NCBI GenBank assembly: GCA_945639745.1
Contig: CALZEK010000110.1
Location: 1 to 5,376 of the forward strand
Direction: 5' to 3'
DNA length: 5,376 bases
From: an uncultured Bacillaceae bacterium
GTDB lineage: Bacteria; Bacillota; Bacilli; Bacillales; Amphibacillaceae
The notes under the pieces are model-generated. The model saw nothing but the letters and a program-made list of their open reading frames with translations. It searched no databases and had not been told where the DNA came from. Each line of letters opens with the position of its first letter. The first letter of the stretch is position 1. The position numbers and the translations under genes were made by a program. Below, in pieces: positions 1-5,376 of this stretch.

Positions 1-1267
1 CCATCAAAGCTGTTAAGCCAGATTCAACAATTCCTGCTGCAATTGCGTTTCCACCACCATATAAGAGTAAAATACCCCAAGTTAATTTCAAGGCCGTATT
101 CCAATCTAATAAACGATCCCCAGGTCTATTTTTAGATGGGATTGTAAACAAGATAAGCGATGCAATGATCGCAATCATCGTATCGTCTAAATTAGGTATA
201 AATTTTTGTAATAAAAATGAGCGCGTAATCCAGGCAAGTGCTGCAAAAATAAATACTATAAATACTACTTTTTCTTCATAAGATGCTTTACCTAGTGCTC
301 TTTTTTCATTTTCTACTACTTCTTTACCACCTGGTAACTCTTTAAATCCTGAAGGATAAGCAAATTTCACTAAATAAATCCAAGTAATTAATATAAATGT
401 CCATGAAATAGGCACACCAAATAACATCCACCTTGCAAAGGATAACTCAATACCATAAGTCGTATTAATTGCTCCTGCTAATAATGTGTTAGGCGGCGTT
501 CCAATTAATGTTGATATCCCCCCAAGAGAAGCTGAATAAGCTATTCCAAGCATAAGTGCTTTACCGAACTTAAAGTTCTCATCTGATGTGTCAATTTCAG
601 GTCGATCTTTTAACGCTTCAGCAACTTGATAAATAATAGCAAGACCTATTGGTACCATCATCATTGCTGTAGCCGTATTTGAAATCCACATTGATAAAAA
701 GCCTGTTGAAACCATGAAACCTAAAATAATTAAATTAGAATTTGTCCCTACAATAGAAATAATTGATAATGCGATTCGGCGATGTAAATTCCATTTCTCC
801 ATTGTCAAAGCAATCATAAATCCACCCATAAATAGAAATATTGTTCCACTTCCATAGGCAGAGGTTGTTGCTCCTACATCTAAACTATTAGTTAATGGAA
901 ACAAGATAATAGGTAACAATGACGTCGCTGGAATCGGTATTGCTTCTGTCATCCACCAAATAGCTATCCAACTTGTACTAGCTAGCACTGCACGTGCTTC
1001 GGGATTTAAACTTTCTGGTGTAAATAAAGTTAAAATTAAGATAAAAGTTAATGGACCAAGTACTAAACCTAATTTTTGAGCAAAATTATAACTTCGAGGT
1101 TCTTTTTTTCCGCCTTCATTTCTATCTCGATTACTTTTATATAAGTCTGACTTTGAACCATCTGTTAAACTTGTTTCTTTTGATGGTTTTTTAGATTTAA
1201 CAAAAAAACTAAACATGTTTTTCACTTCATCATGTTTGTCCCATAACCAATTCCATGTTGTATTCAA
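1..1267 (-). CDS. sdcS: SdcS-like sodium:dicarboxylate symporter (DASS/SLC13 family), C-terminus cut by window edge
   Basis: This is a membrane carrier expected to import C4-dicarboxylates such as succinate, fumarate and malate with Na+. I translated 422 codons from the sequence; the frame is open from 1267 to the window edge. A charged hydrophilic N-terminal tail of about 63 residues precedes a first hydrophobic segment (about 66-82). A Trp-rich segment then leads into TEAIPIPATSLLP (107-119), a strongly conserved DASS stretch. The first substrate/sodium-site motif SNT is at 196-198, IGTPPN at 255-260, and a GGG(N)AIAAG stretch lies near the edge. The second SNT motif and roughly 100 residues (by comparison with the ~520-residue S. 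aureus SdcS) should lie left of position 1. The start is TTG at 1265-1267: an AAGGAGG site lies 8 nt upstream, and no in-frame ATG occurs until codon 18 (1214-1216). The nearest ATG (1254-1256) is out of frame. Family assignment is firm; substrate is inferred from family. Confidence 0.88.
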   Translation of the reverse strand, partial: MNTTWNWLWDKHDEVKNMFSFFVKSKKPSKETSLTDGSKSDLYKSNRDRNEGGKKEPRSYNFAQKLGLVLGPLTFILILTLFTPESLNPEARAVLASTSWIAIWWMTEAIPIPATSLLPIILFPLTNSLDVGATTSAYGSGTIFLFMGGFMIALTMEKWNLHRRIALSIISIVGTNSNLIILGFMVSTGFLSMWISNTATAMMMVPIGLAIIYQVAEALKDRPEIDTSDENFKFGKALMLGIAYSASLGGISTLIGTPPNTLLAGAINTTYGIELSFARWMLFGVPISWTFILITWIYLVKFAYPSGFKELPGGKEVVENEKRALGKASYEEKVVFIVFIFAALAWITRSFLLQKFIPNLDDTMIAIIASLILFTIPSKNRPGDRLLDWNTALKLTWGILLLYGGGNAIAAGIVESGLTALM

Positions 1268-1275
1268 AAAAAGCT

Positions 1276-1282
1276 CCTCCTT
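1276..1282 (-). promoter_or_regulatory. Shine-Dalgarno site deciding a TTG start
   Basis: AAGGAGG on the minus strand lies 8 nt before the TTG at 1265-1267. This is optimal spacing, and no ATG in the right frame lies nearby, so the site fixes the transporter start on a non-ATG codon. The spacer contains most of a run of seven T residues (1266-1272) that ends in the start codon. Confidence 0.8.
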
Positions 1283-1312
1283 TTACATCTAAACTTATAT
1301 TCAAACAAATTT

Positions 1313-1341
1313 ATTGTATAACAGACTGATTTTTATAGCAA
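1313..1341 (-). promoter_or_regulatory. Probable sigma-A promoter for the dicarboxylate transporter gene
   Basis: On the minus strand, a -35-like TTGCTA (1336-1341, 4 of 6 matches to TTGACA) is separated by exactly 17 bp from a -10-like TACAAT (1313-1318, 5 of 6 matches to TATAAT). An overlapping register, TGTTATACA, has an extended -10 look. The promoter fills the 79-bp gap between the phosphodiesterase stop codon and the transporter start. It would give a leader of roughly 40 nt. No convincing terminator hairpin was seen in the gap, so some readthrough from the upstream gene is also possible. AT-rich DNA yields chance promoter matches, so this remains a prediction. Confidence 0.55.
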
Positions 1342-1346
1342 TTTTA

Positions 1347-2153
1347 TTAATAAACTTTATTTTTTCTTAATGTACTTATGATGAATGCAAGTATCACAAT
1401 TATTATAGAACAGCTTATTGAACGTCTTTTTTTCATTTGTTTTTTTAACAATAAGGCACGCTTAGGATAGTCTGTAATAATTGCTGAACAATTCATTTTT
1501 AAATATTTCTTTATTTCTTTTTCTGAGTTTAATGTATAAACTCTGATTGGTATTTTATGTTTCAAGGCTAGTTTGACTAATTTTTTATCCGTTATTTTTT
1601 TGGATGGATGAAGATAGTCAATTCCTAATTCTTTAATATATTTATCAGGTTGTTTTATCTTTTTAGAATATAATAAACCTAGTTTTAATTCAGGTGCTAG
1701 TTCAGCTAGTTTTTTTAACCCTTGTGGATTAAATGACGAAATAATTAATTGATCCTTTATATCATATTTATTTAATAGTGCTAAGACATCTGATTCGTAT
1801 TCATGATAGGTGTCTTTACTATATTTTAATTCTATATATAAAGTAAGTTTTGTTTTACTTGCCCAATCTAAATATTCTTTTAAAGTTAAGATTTCTTCTT
1901 TATCATATTGAGGATAGTTCGCTGCAGCATTTAATTTTTTTAAGTCACGTAAAGTATACTCTGAAACTTTTCCTCTGCCATCTGTTGTTCTATCAACTGT
2001 TTCATCATGAATCACAACTAACTCTTTATCTTTTGTAAAACGTACATCCATTTCAATTCCATCTACTTGTGTTTTTGCTGCTTCAATAAATGCACGCATT
2101 GTATTTTCTGGAAACTTTCCTGAACTCCCACGATGGGCAACTATCTCTACCAT
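1347..2153 (-). CDS. Glycerophosphodiester phosphodiesterase (GDPD) with a C-terminal membrane-anchor-like tail
   Basis: The protein (268 aa) is predicted to hydrolyse glycerophosphodiesters to sn-glycerol 3-phosphate and an alcohol, recycling lipid or teichoic-acid-related headgroups. The GDPD TIM barrel spans about residues 1-235. Visible are the N-terminal HRG (7-9) with catalytic His7, PEN (15-17), metal ligands Glu34 and Asp36 in GIEMDV, the second catalytic His49 in HDE, and Glu108/Lys110 in YIELK. The ITDYP motif near the barrel end is also present. There is no N-terminal signal peptide, so the barrel should be cytoplasmic. Past the barrel comes a basic stretch (KKQMKKRR, 237-244), then a hydrophobic segment (about 245-260) and a short basic end, resembling a single tail anchor; compact UgpQ-type enzymes usually lack this. 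The ATG is preceded by GAGGTGA (2158-2164). The gene lies 25 bp after ypsA and is probably cotranscribed with it. The exact in vivo substrate is unknown. Confidence 0.9.
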   Translation of the reverse strand: MVEIVAHRGSSGKFPENTMRAFIEAAKTQVDGIEMDVRFTKDKELVVIHDETVDRTTDGRGKVSEYTLRDLKKLNAAANYPQYDKEEILTLKEYLDWASKTKLTLYIELKYSKDTYHEYESDVLALLNKYDIKDQLIISSFNPQGLKKLAELAPELKLGLLYSKKIKQPDKYIKELGIDYLHPSKKITDKKLVKLALKHKIPIRVYTLNSEKEIKKYLKMNCSAIITDYPKRALLLKKQMKKRRSISCSIIIVILAFIISTLRKNKVY

Positions 2154-2178
2154 TAACTCACCTCTTTTAAATTTACTT

Positions 2179-2733
2179 TTATTGATTCCAATAATCAGGA
2201 TCTAACATCGCCATTTCCTCAACTACATCTTCAATATCGGCAGGGGTAATATACATAATTAAATAATTATCCGCTTGCTCTGCTAAATTATGAAAATAAC
2301 TTGTACTCTCTGGATATTCTGGGTCCATTAAGATTAAACAACCATCACTTTTATTAATCATCCATAAATCTCTTTCTTTAAATTGATAGGGTGCTTTATA
2401 ATCACCTTGATAGATAGCATCATAAAAATCTGCTGCTTGAATAAGTTCTGCATATTTTATTTTTATTTCATCAGGCCAACGACTATGATGATTTTCAAAT
2501 GCTGGAATAATAGCAAATTTAATATCATACGTTTTTCTTAATTCTATTAAAACTTCTGCAGTCCATAATTCAACACCCATTTGTCCAGAAGTCAAGACCC
2601 ATTCCAATCCCTCTTCAATCAAAGCGATTAATCTATTCTCTATACTTTTTTTTATGTACTTAATTCTTTCATCTGATTCTTTAAAAATACCCAGTTCCAT
2701 TGATCGATAGCCTGTTACAGTTATAATCTTCAT
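2179..2733 (-). CDS. ypsA: YpsA family protein (UPF0398/DUF1273, SLOG fold)
   Basis: The protein has 184 aa, close to the usual family length of about 180. It begins with the typical strand MKIITVTGYRSMELGIF, followed by GLEWVLTSGQMGVELWTAE (42-60), the family's most conserved block. Gly53, Glu55 and Trp57 occupy the positions reported as important in Bacillus subtilis YpsA. A later KSDGCLILMDPE stretch is also typical. Family knowledge: YpsA has a Rossmann-like SLOG fold thought to bind a nucleotide such as NAD or ADP-ribose. It affects cell division when overproduced in Bacillus and Staphylococcus, but its biochemical reaction is unknown. The start is ATG with AGGAGG (2743-2748) 9 nt upstream. 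It is the first gene of a predicted ypsA-GDPD unit with its own promoter. In relatives ypsA is usually beside gpsB, which is not adjacent here. No signal peptide or membrane segment is seen. Confidence 0.9.
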   Translation of the reverse strand: MKIITVTGYRSMELGIFKESDERIKYIKKSIENRLIALIEEGLEWVLTSGQMGVELWTAEVLIELRKTYDIKFAIIPAFENHHSRWPDEIKIKYAELIQAADFYDAIYQGDYKAPYQFKERDLWMINKSDGCLILMDPEYPESTSYFHNLAEQADNYLIMYITPADIEDVVEEMAMLDPDYWNQ

Positions 2734-2755
2734 AAGCTAATGCCTCCTAGCCGTC

Positions 2756-2784
2756 ATTATATCACGTTATTTAATTAAAATAAA
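2756..2784 (-). promoter_or_regulatory. Extended -10 promoter for ypsA
   Basis: On the minus strand, TGATATAAT (2756-2764) combines a perfect TATAAT with the extended TG element. The -35 region, 17 bp upstream (2779-2784, TTTATT), is poor and lies in the U-tract of the preceding terminator. An extended -10 can compensate for a weak -35. The predicted transcript start (about 2748-2750) would coincide with the AGGAGG at 2743-2748. That leaves a leader of only about 15-17 nt with the ribosome binding site at its 5' end. Confidence 0.65.
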
Positions 2785-2811
2785 AAACACCCTAAAATTT
2801 TTAGGGTGTTT
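2774..2811 (-). terminator. Intrinsic terminator of the thiolase-scoAB operon
   Basis: A perfect inverted repeat pairs 2785-2797 with 2799-2811. In practice this is a 10-bp stem (AAACACCCTA with its complement) and a small A/T loop. On the minus strand the hairpin is followed directly by a T-rich tract (TTTATTTTAATT, 2784 downwards) that extends the T's ending the stem. It starts 8 bp after the scoB stop codon. On the plus strand the sequence after the hairpin is less T-rich, and no plus-strand gene ends here, so minus-strand use is the main role. Confidence 0.92.
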
Positions 2812-2819
2812 AATTTTAA

Positions 2820-3479
2820 TTAATACGCATCGTATTTCACATGATCAGAAATAATTAATTCTGCTTCTGTTGAATCAACGACATCATCTAATGTATAACC
2901 TTCTGCCACTTCAATTAATTCAAGACCTTCTTTTGTCACATTAATCACTGCACGTTCAGTAATAATCTGGTCAATGACACCTGCACCAGTTAAAGGGAGT
3001 GAACATTCTTTTAATATTTTAGGTTTACCGTCTTTAGTTGTGTGGTCCATAATCGTAATGACTTTTTTAGCTCCGTGAACTAAGTCCATAGCACCACCCA
3101 TTCCTTTGACAACTTTACCTGGAATCATCCAACTCGCCAAGTCTCCATTTTCAGCGACTTCCATACCACCAAGAATGGCTAAATCTACATGACCACCACG
3201 AATCATTGCAAAGGATGTTGCATTATCAAAAAAGCTTGCTCCTGGAATAGCTGTTACTGTTTCTTTACCCGCATTGATTAAATCAGGATCGACTTCATCT
3301 TTAGTAGGATATGGTCCGATACCTAACAAACCATTTTCTGATTGTAATACAACTTGTTTATTTTCTGAAATATGATTTGCTACCATCGTAGGCATACCGA
3401 TGCCCAAATTAACATAATAACCATCTTTTAACTCTTTTTCTGCACGTTTTGCGATCGTAACACGATTATTTTTACTCAT
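2820..3479 (-). CDS. scoB: 3-oxoacid CoA-transferase, subunit B
   Basis: This is the beta subunit (219 aa; B. subtilis ScoB and E. coli AtoA are about 216) carrying the catalytic residue of the heteromeric CoA-transferase. The active-site Glu is Glu48 in LQSENGLLG (45-53), which forms the covalent glutamyl-CoA thioester in this family. Further conserved blocks are NLGIGMP (24-30), INAGKETVT (68-76), [16 protein letters not shown] (93-108) and [19 protein letters not shown] (116-134). The block pattern matches the succinyl-CoA:3-oxoacid (SCOT/ScoB) branch. The ATG lies 2 bp after the scoA stop, and its AAGGAGG site (3487-3493) sits inside the last codons of scoA, indicating translational coupling and fixed subunit ratio. 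It is the last gene of the operon, followed by the terminator. The enzyme is cytoplasmic, with no signal peptide. Confidence 0.95.
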   Translation of the reverse strand: MSKNNRVTIAKRAEKELKDGYYVNLGIGMPTMVANHISENKQVVLQSENGLLGIGPYPTKDEVDPDLINAGKETVTAIPGASFFDNATSFAMIRGGHVDLAILGGMEVAENGDLASWMIPGKVVKGMGGAMDLVHGAKKVITIMDHTTKDGKPKILKECSLPLTGAGVIDQIITERAVINVTKEGLELIEVAEGYTLDDVVDSTEAELIISDHVKYDAY

Positions 3480-3481
3480 AC

Positions 3482-4174
3482 TTAATCCTCCTTCACTGTT
3501 AATCTTTCGATTCTTTTCTCTTGTTTTCCTTGGATAATACCTTGAACATAAATACTTGGTGTATCTATTTCATCTGGGTCTAATTCACCCACTTCAACAA
3601 TTTCTTCCACTTCTGCTATTGTTATTTTTCCAGCTGTTGCGATAATTGGATTGAAGTTTTGAGCTGTTTTTCTATAGACTAAATTCCCCATTTTATCTGC
3701 TTTCCAAGCTCTTACTAAACTCACATCAGCCGTATAGGATTCCTCTAATAAATACTCTTTTTCGTTGAAAACCTTTGTCTCTTTGCCTTCAGCTATAACT
3801 GTGCCTACACCAGCTGGCGTATAAAATGCTGGAATACCTGCACCACCTGCACGAATTTTTTCTGCAAGTGTTCCTTGAGGCACTAATTCAACTTCCAGTT
3901 CTTCATTTAAATATTGACGTTCGAACTCTTTATTTTCACCTACATAAGAAGCAATCATTTTAGTTATTTGCTTATCTTTTAAAAGTAAACCTAAACCCCA
4001 ATCATCAACACCACAATTATTAGATATAACTGTTAAATCTCTTGTTCCCTTGTTTTGTACTGCTTTAATGAGATTCTCTGGAATTCCTACTAATCCAAAA
4101 CCTCCAACCATAATTGTCATACCATCTTTAATATCTTCTACAGCTTTTTCAAAATCAGTATATATTTTCTTCAT
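3482..4174 (-). CDS. scoA: 3-oxoacid CoA-transferase, subunit A
   Basis: This is the alpha subunit (230 aa; ScoA proteins are about 230-238), which helps bind CoA. With ScoB it transfers CoA between an acyl-CoA and a 3-oxoacid, classically succinyl-CoA plus acetoacetate giving succinate plus acetoacetyl-CoA. The CoA-transferase signature [16 protein letters not shown] is at 17-32. Several stretches follow the SCOT rather than the AtoD/CtfA pattern: [12 protein letters not shown] (54-65), [14 protein letters not shown] (76-89), [18 protein letters not shown] (108-125), [11 protein letters not shown], and an EKRIERL tail. The start is the ATG at 4172-4174, which has AGGAGG (4181-4186) 6 nt upstream and gives the family-standard N-terminus. 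The reading frame extends to an ATG at 4235-4237, but that adds 21 unconserved residues overlapping the thiolase. The gene begins 14 bp after the thiolase stop. AtoD-like use of acetate or butyrate cannot be excluded. Confidence 0.94.
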   Translation of the reverse strand: MKKIYTDFEKAVEDIKDGMTIMVGGFGLVGIPENLIKAVQNKGTRDLTVISNNCGVDDWGLGLLLKDKQITKMIASYVGENKEFERQYLNEELEVELVPQGTLAEKIRAGGAGIPAFYTPAGVGTVIAEGKETKVFNEKEYLLEESYTADVSLVRAWKADKMGNLVYRKTAQNFNPIIATAGKITIAEVEEIVEVGELDPDEIDTPSIYVQGIIQGKQEKRIERLTVKED

Positions 4175-4180
4175 TTTACT

Positions 4181-4186
4181 CCTCCT
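4181..4186 (-). promoter_or_regulatory. Shine-Dalgarno site fixing the scoA start
   Basis: AGGAGG on the minus strand lies in the 14-bp gap between the thiolase stop codon (TAG, 4189-4191) and the ATG at 4172-4174, with a 6-nt spacer. It supports the shorter scoA protein over the in-frame upstream ATG at 4235-4237. Confidence 0.85.
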
Positions 4187-4188
4187 GA

Positions 4189-5376
4189 CTAATCTCTTTT
4201 TATTATTGTTGCAATACCTTGTCCACCACCAATACACAAAGTTGCAAGACCATACTTACCATCGCGACGCCTTAATTCGTGCATTAAAGTAATTAATACA
4301 CGTGTTCCGCTCGCACCAATTGGGTGTCCTAAAGCTATTGCTCCACCATTAACATTAAGCTTTTCTTCAGAAAATTCAAGTGTTTTACTTATTGCTAAAG
4401 CTTGTGCTGCAAATGCTTCGTTTGCCTCAATTAAGTCCAGATCAGCTCCATTTAATTTTGCTTTTTTAAGTGCTTTTCTTGTGGATTCAATTGGCCCAAG
4501 TCCCATCACTTTAGGGTCAAGACCTGTACTTGCATTTGCTACAATTGTCGCTAGTGGTTCTAGCCCTAACATTTCTGCTTTTTCACGACTCATTAACAAT
4601 ACAGCTGCTGCGCCATCGTTAATACCAGATGCATTTCCTGCTGTCACTGTACCTTCTTTTTTAAAAGCTGGTCTTAACTTTGCTAGACTTTCTTCTGTTG
4701 TGTTTGGTTTTATATATTCATCTTCTGAAAATATAATAGCTTCTCCACGTCTTTGAGGTATTTCCACAGAAACTATTTCATCTGTGAATTTTCCTTCGTT
4801 TTGAGCTTTTATTGCTTTGGATTGACTCCACTTGGAAAATTCATCTTGTTCTTCTCTTGTTAATTTATATTCAGAAGCAACATTTTCAGCTGTAACTCCC
4901 ATGTGATAATCATTAAACGCACACCATAAACCGTCTTTTATCATACTATCTACTGTTGTTTTATCGCCCATTCGATAGCCATTTCTAGCTCCTTCTAGCA
5001 AATAGGGCGCTAAACTCATATTTTCCATTCCTCCAGCAACAACAATGTCTGCGTCTCCTAACATGATAGATTGAGCTGCTAAATGAACAGATTTCAATCC
5101 TGAACCACAGACCTTATTCAAAGTAAATGAGGGGACATGATTAGGTATTCCTGCCTGTATCGATGCTTGACGTGCTGGGTTTTGCCCTAAACCTGCTTGC
5201 AAGACATTTCCCATAATTACTTCATCTACATCTTCTTTATTTACATTTACATCTTCTAAAACTGATTTAATTACTAATGCACCTAAATCTATAGCGCTTA
5301 CATCTTTTAGGGTACCATTAAAAGCTCCAATTGGTGTTCTTAGTGCACTCACAACAACAACTTCGTTTAATGACAT
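4189..5376 (-). CDS. Acetyl-CoA C-acetyltransferase (thiolase II)
   Basis: The protein has 395 aa, the usual length of bacterial biosynthetic-type thiolases (about 390-395). It catalyses reversible condensation of two acetyl-CoA to acetoacetyl-CoA plus CoA, or the thiolytic reverse. The acyl-accepting cysteine is Cys90 in [11 protein letters not shown]. The other catalytic residues are Asn319 in NEAFAAQ, His351 in [16 protein letters not shown], and Cys381 in CIGGGQG. The N-terminus [12 protein letters not shown] is typical. The ATG is the last codon of the window (5374-5376) and gives a complete family-length protein, but its ribosome binding site and the operon promoter lie outside, so upstream genes in the operon cannot be excluded. 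scoA follows after 14 bp. With the CoA-transferase it forms an acetoacetate/acetyl-CoA interconversion module. No 3-hydroxyacyl-CoA dehydrogenase or enoyl-CoA hydratase is in the window, which favours a short-chain acetoacetyl-CoA role over full beta-oxidation. Names such as atoB, thlA or phaA could apply. Confidence 0.95.
   Translation of the reverse strand: MSLNEVVVVSALRTPIGAFNGTLKDVSAIDLGALVIKSVLEDVNVNKEDVDEVIMGNVLQAGLGQNPARQASIQAGIPNHVPSFTLNKVCGSGLKSVHLAAQSIMLGDADIVVAGGMENMSLAPYLLEGARNGYRMGDKTTVDSMIKDGLWCAFNDYHMGVTAENVASEYKLTREEQDEFSKWSQSKAIKAQNEGKFTDEIVSVEIPQRRGEAIIFSEDEYIKPNTTEESLAKLRPAFKKEGTVTAGNASGINDGAAAVLLMSREKAEMLGLEPLATIVANASTGLDPKVMGLGPIESTRKALKKAKLNGADLDLIEANEAFAAQALAISKTLEFSEEKLNVNGGAIALGHPIGASGTRVLITLMHELRRRDGKYGLATLCIGGGQGIATIIKRD

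Noticed and set aside
1268..1346. Terminator expected between the GDPD stop and the transporter promoter
   Set aside because: No stable GC-containing stem followed by a T-run was found in this 79-bp AT-rich gap, so none is claimed.
1850..2038. Plus-strand open frame of 62 codons inside the GDPD gene
   Set aside because: It lies wholly antisense to a well-supported gene and has no recognisable motif; its Leu/Phe-rich composition is what the complement of Lys/Glu/Asn-rich coding sequence gives.
2760..2775. Possible CcpA cre-like sequence around the ypsA promoter (AATAACGTGATAT)
   Set aside because: Only the central CG and a few A/T positions fit; the flanking TG...CA arms of the cre consensus are missing.
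2785..2811. Bidirectional use of the terminator hairpin for plus-strand transcripts
   Set aside because: The plus-strand tail after the stem is only mildly T-rich and no plus-strand gene ends there.
4175..4237. Upstream in-frame ATG that would extend scoA by 21 residues into the thiolase gene
   Set aside because: The extra residues ([12 protein letters not shown] and onward) are low-complexity antiparallel-frame sequence unlike any CoA-transferase N-terminus, and a consensus ribosome site directly precedes the ATG at 4172-4174.
4050..4292. Plus-strand open frame of 80 codons spanning the scoA/thiolase junction
   Set aside because: It is antisense to both conserved genes and has no family resemblance; an artefact of the complementary frame.
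4481..4756. Plus-strand open frame of 91 codons inside the thiolase gene
   Set aside because: It is antisense to conserved thiolase sequence, and its Ser/Ala/Pro-rich composition mirrors the coding strand.
1..5376. CRISPR arrays, insertion sequences, tRNA or other RNA genes, att sites
   Set aside because: No direct repeat series, transposase motifs or terminal repeats were seen; coding and short intergenic regions account for the whole window.

Overview
The window is AT-rich, with strong AGGAGG-type ribosome binding sites and protein families typical of low-GC Bacillota. A YpsA (UPF0398) protein, a bacillus/staphylococcus-style succinyl-CoA:3-oxoacid CoA-transferase and an SdcS-like dicarboxylate carrier point to class Bacilli. 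I lean towards a Staphylococcaceae-like relative, but the genus cannot be fixed from this window. All six genes are on the minus strand, so transcription runs from position 5376 down to 1. Coding density is high: the longest gene-free stretches are 86 bp and 79 bp, and both appear to hold expression signals.

Right part (5376 to about 2785): a three-gene operon. It holds an acetyl-CoA C-acetyltransferase (thiolase) whose ATG is the last codon of the window, then scoA and scoB, the two subunits of a 3-oxoacid CoA-transferase. Gaps are 14 bp and 2 bp, and a strong intrinsic terminator follows scoB. Together the enzymes interconvert acetoacetate, acetoacetyl-CoA and acetyl-CoA, with succinyl-CoA/succinate (or another acid) as the CoA exchange partner. 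Direction and physiological substrate cannot be read from sequence.

Middle part (2784 to 1347): an extended -10 promoter sits directly behind that terminator and drives ypsA, an SLOG-fold protein linked to cell division in relatives. A glycerophosphodiester phosphodiesterase gene follows after 25 bp. This GDPD keeps all recognisable catalytic residues but carries an extra C-terminal basic/hydrophobic tail that looks like a membrane anchor.

Left part (1346 to 1): a good sigma-A-type promoter in a 79-bp gap precedes an SdcS-like sodium:dicarboxylate symporter gene. It starts at a TTG codon with an ideal Shine-Dalgarno site and runs off the left edge before its last roughly 100 codons. A succinate importer close to a CoA-transferase that can use succinyl-CoA may be meaningful, but the two are in separate transcription units.

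I see no mobile element, CRISPR array, RNA gene or clearly new multi-gene system. The most unusual items are the tail-anchored GDPD paired with ypsA, and the compact terminator/promoter junction in front of ypsA.
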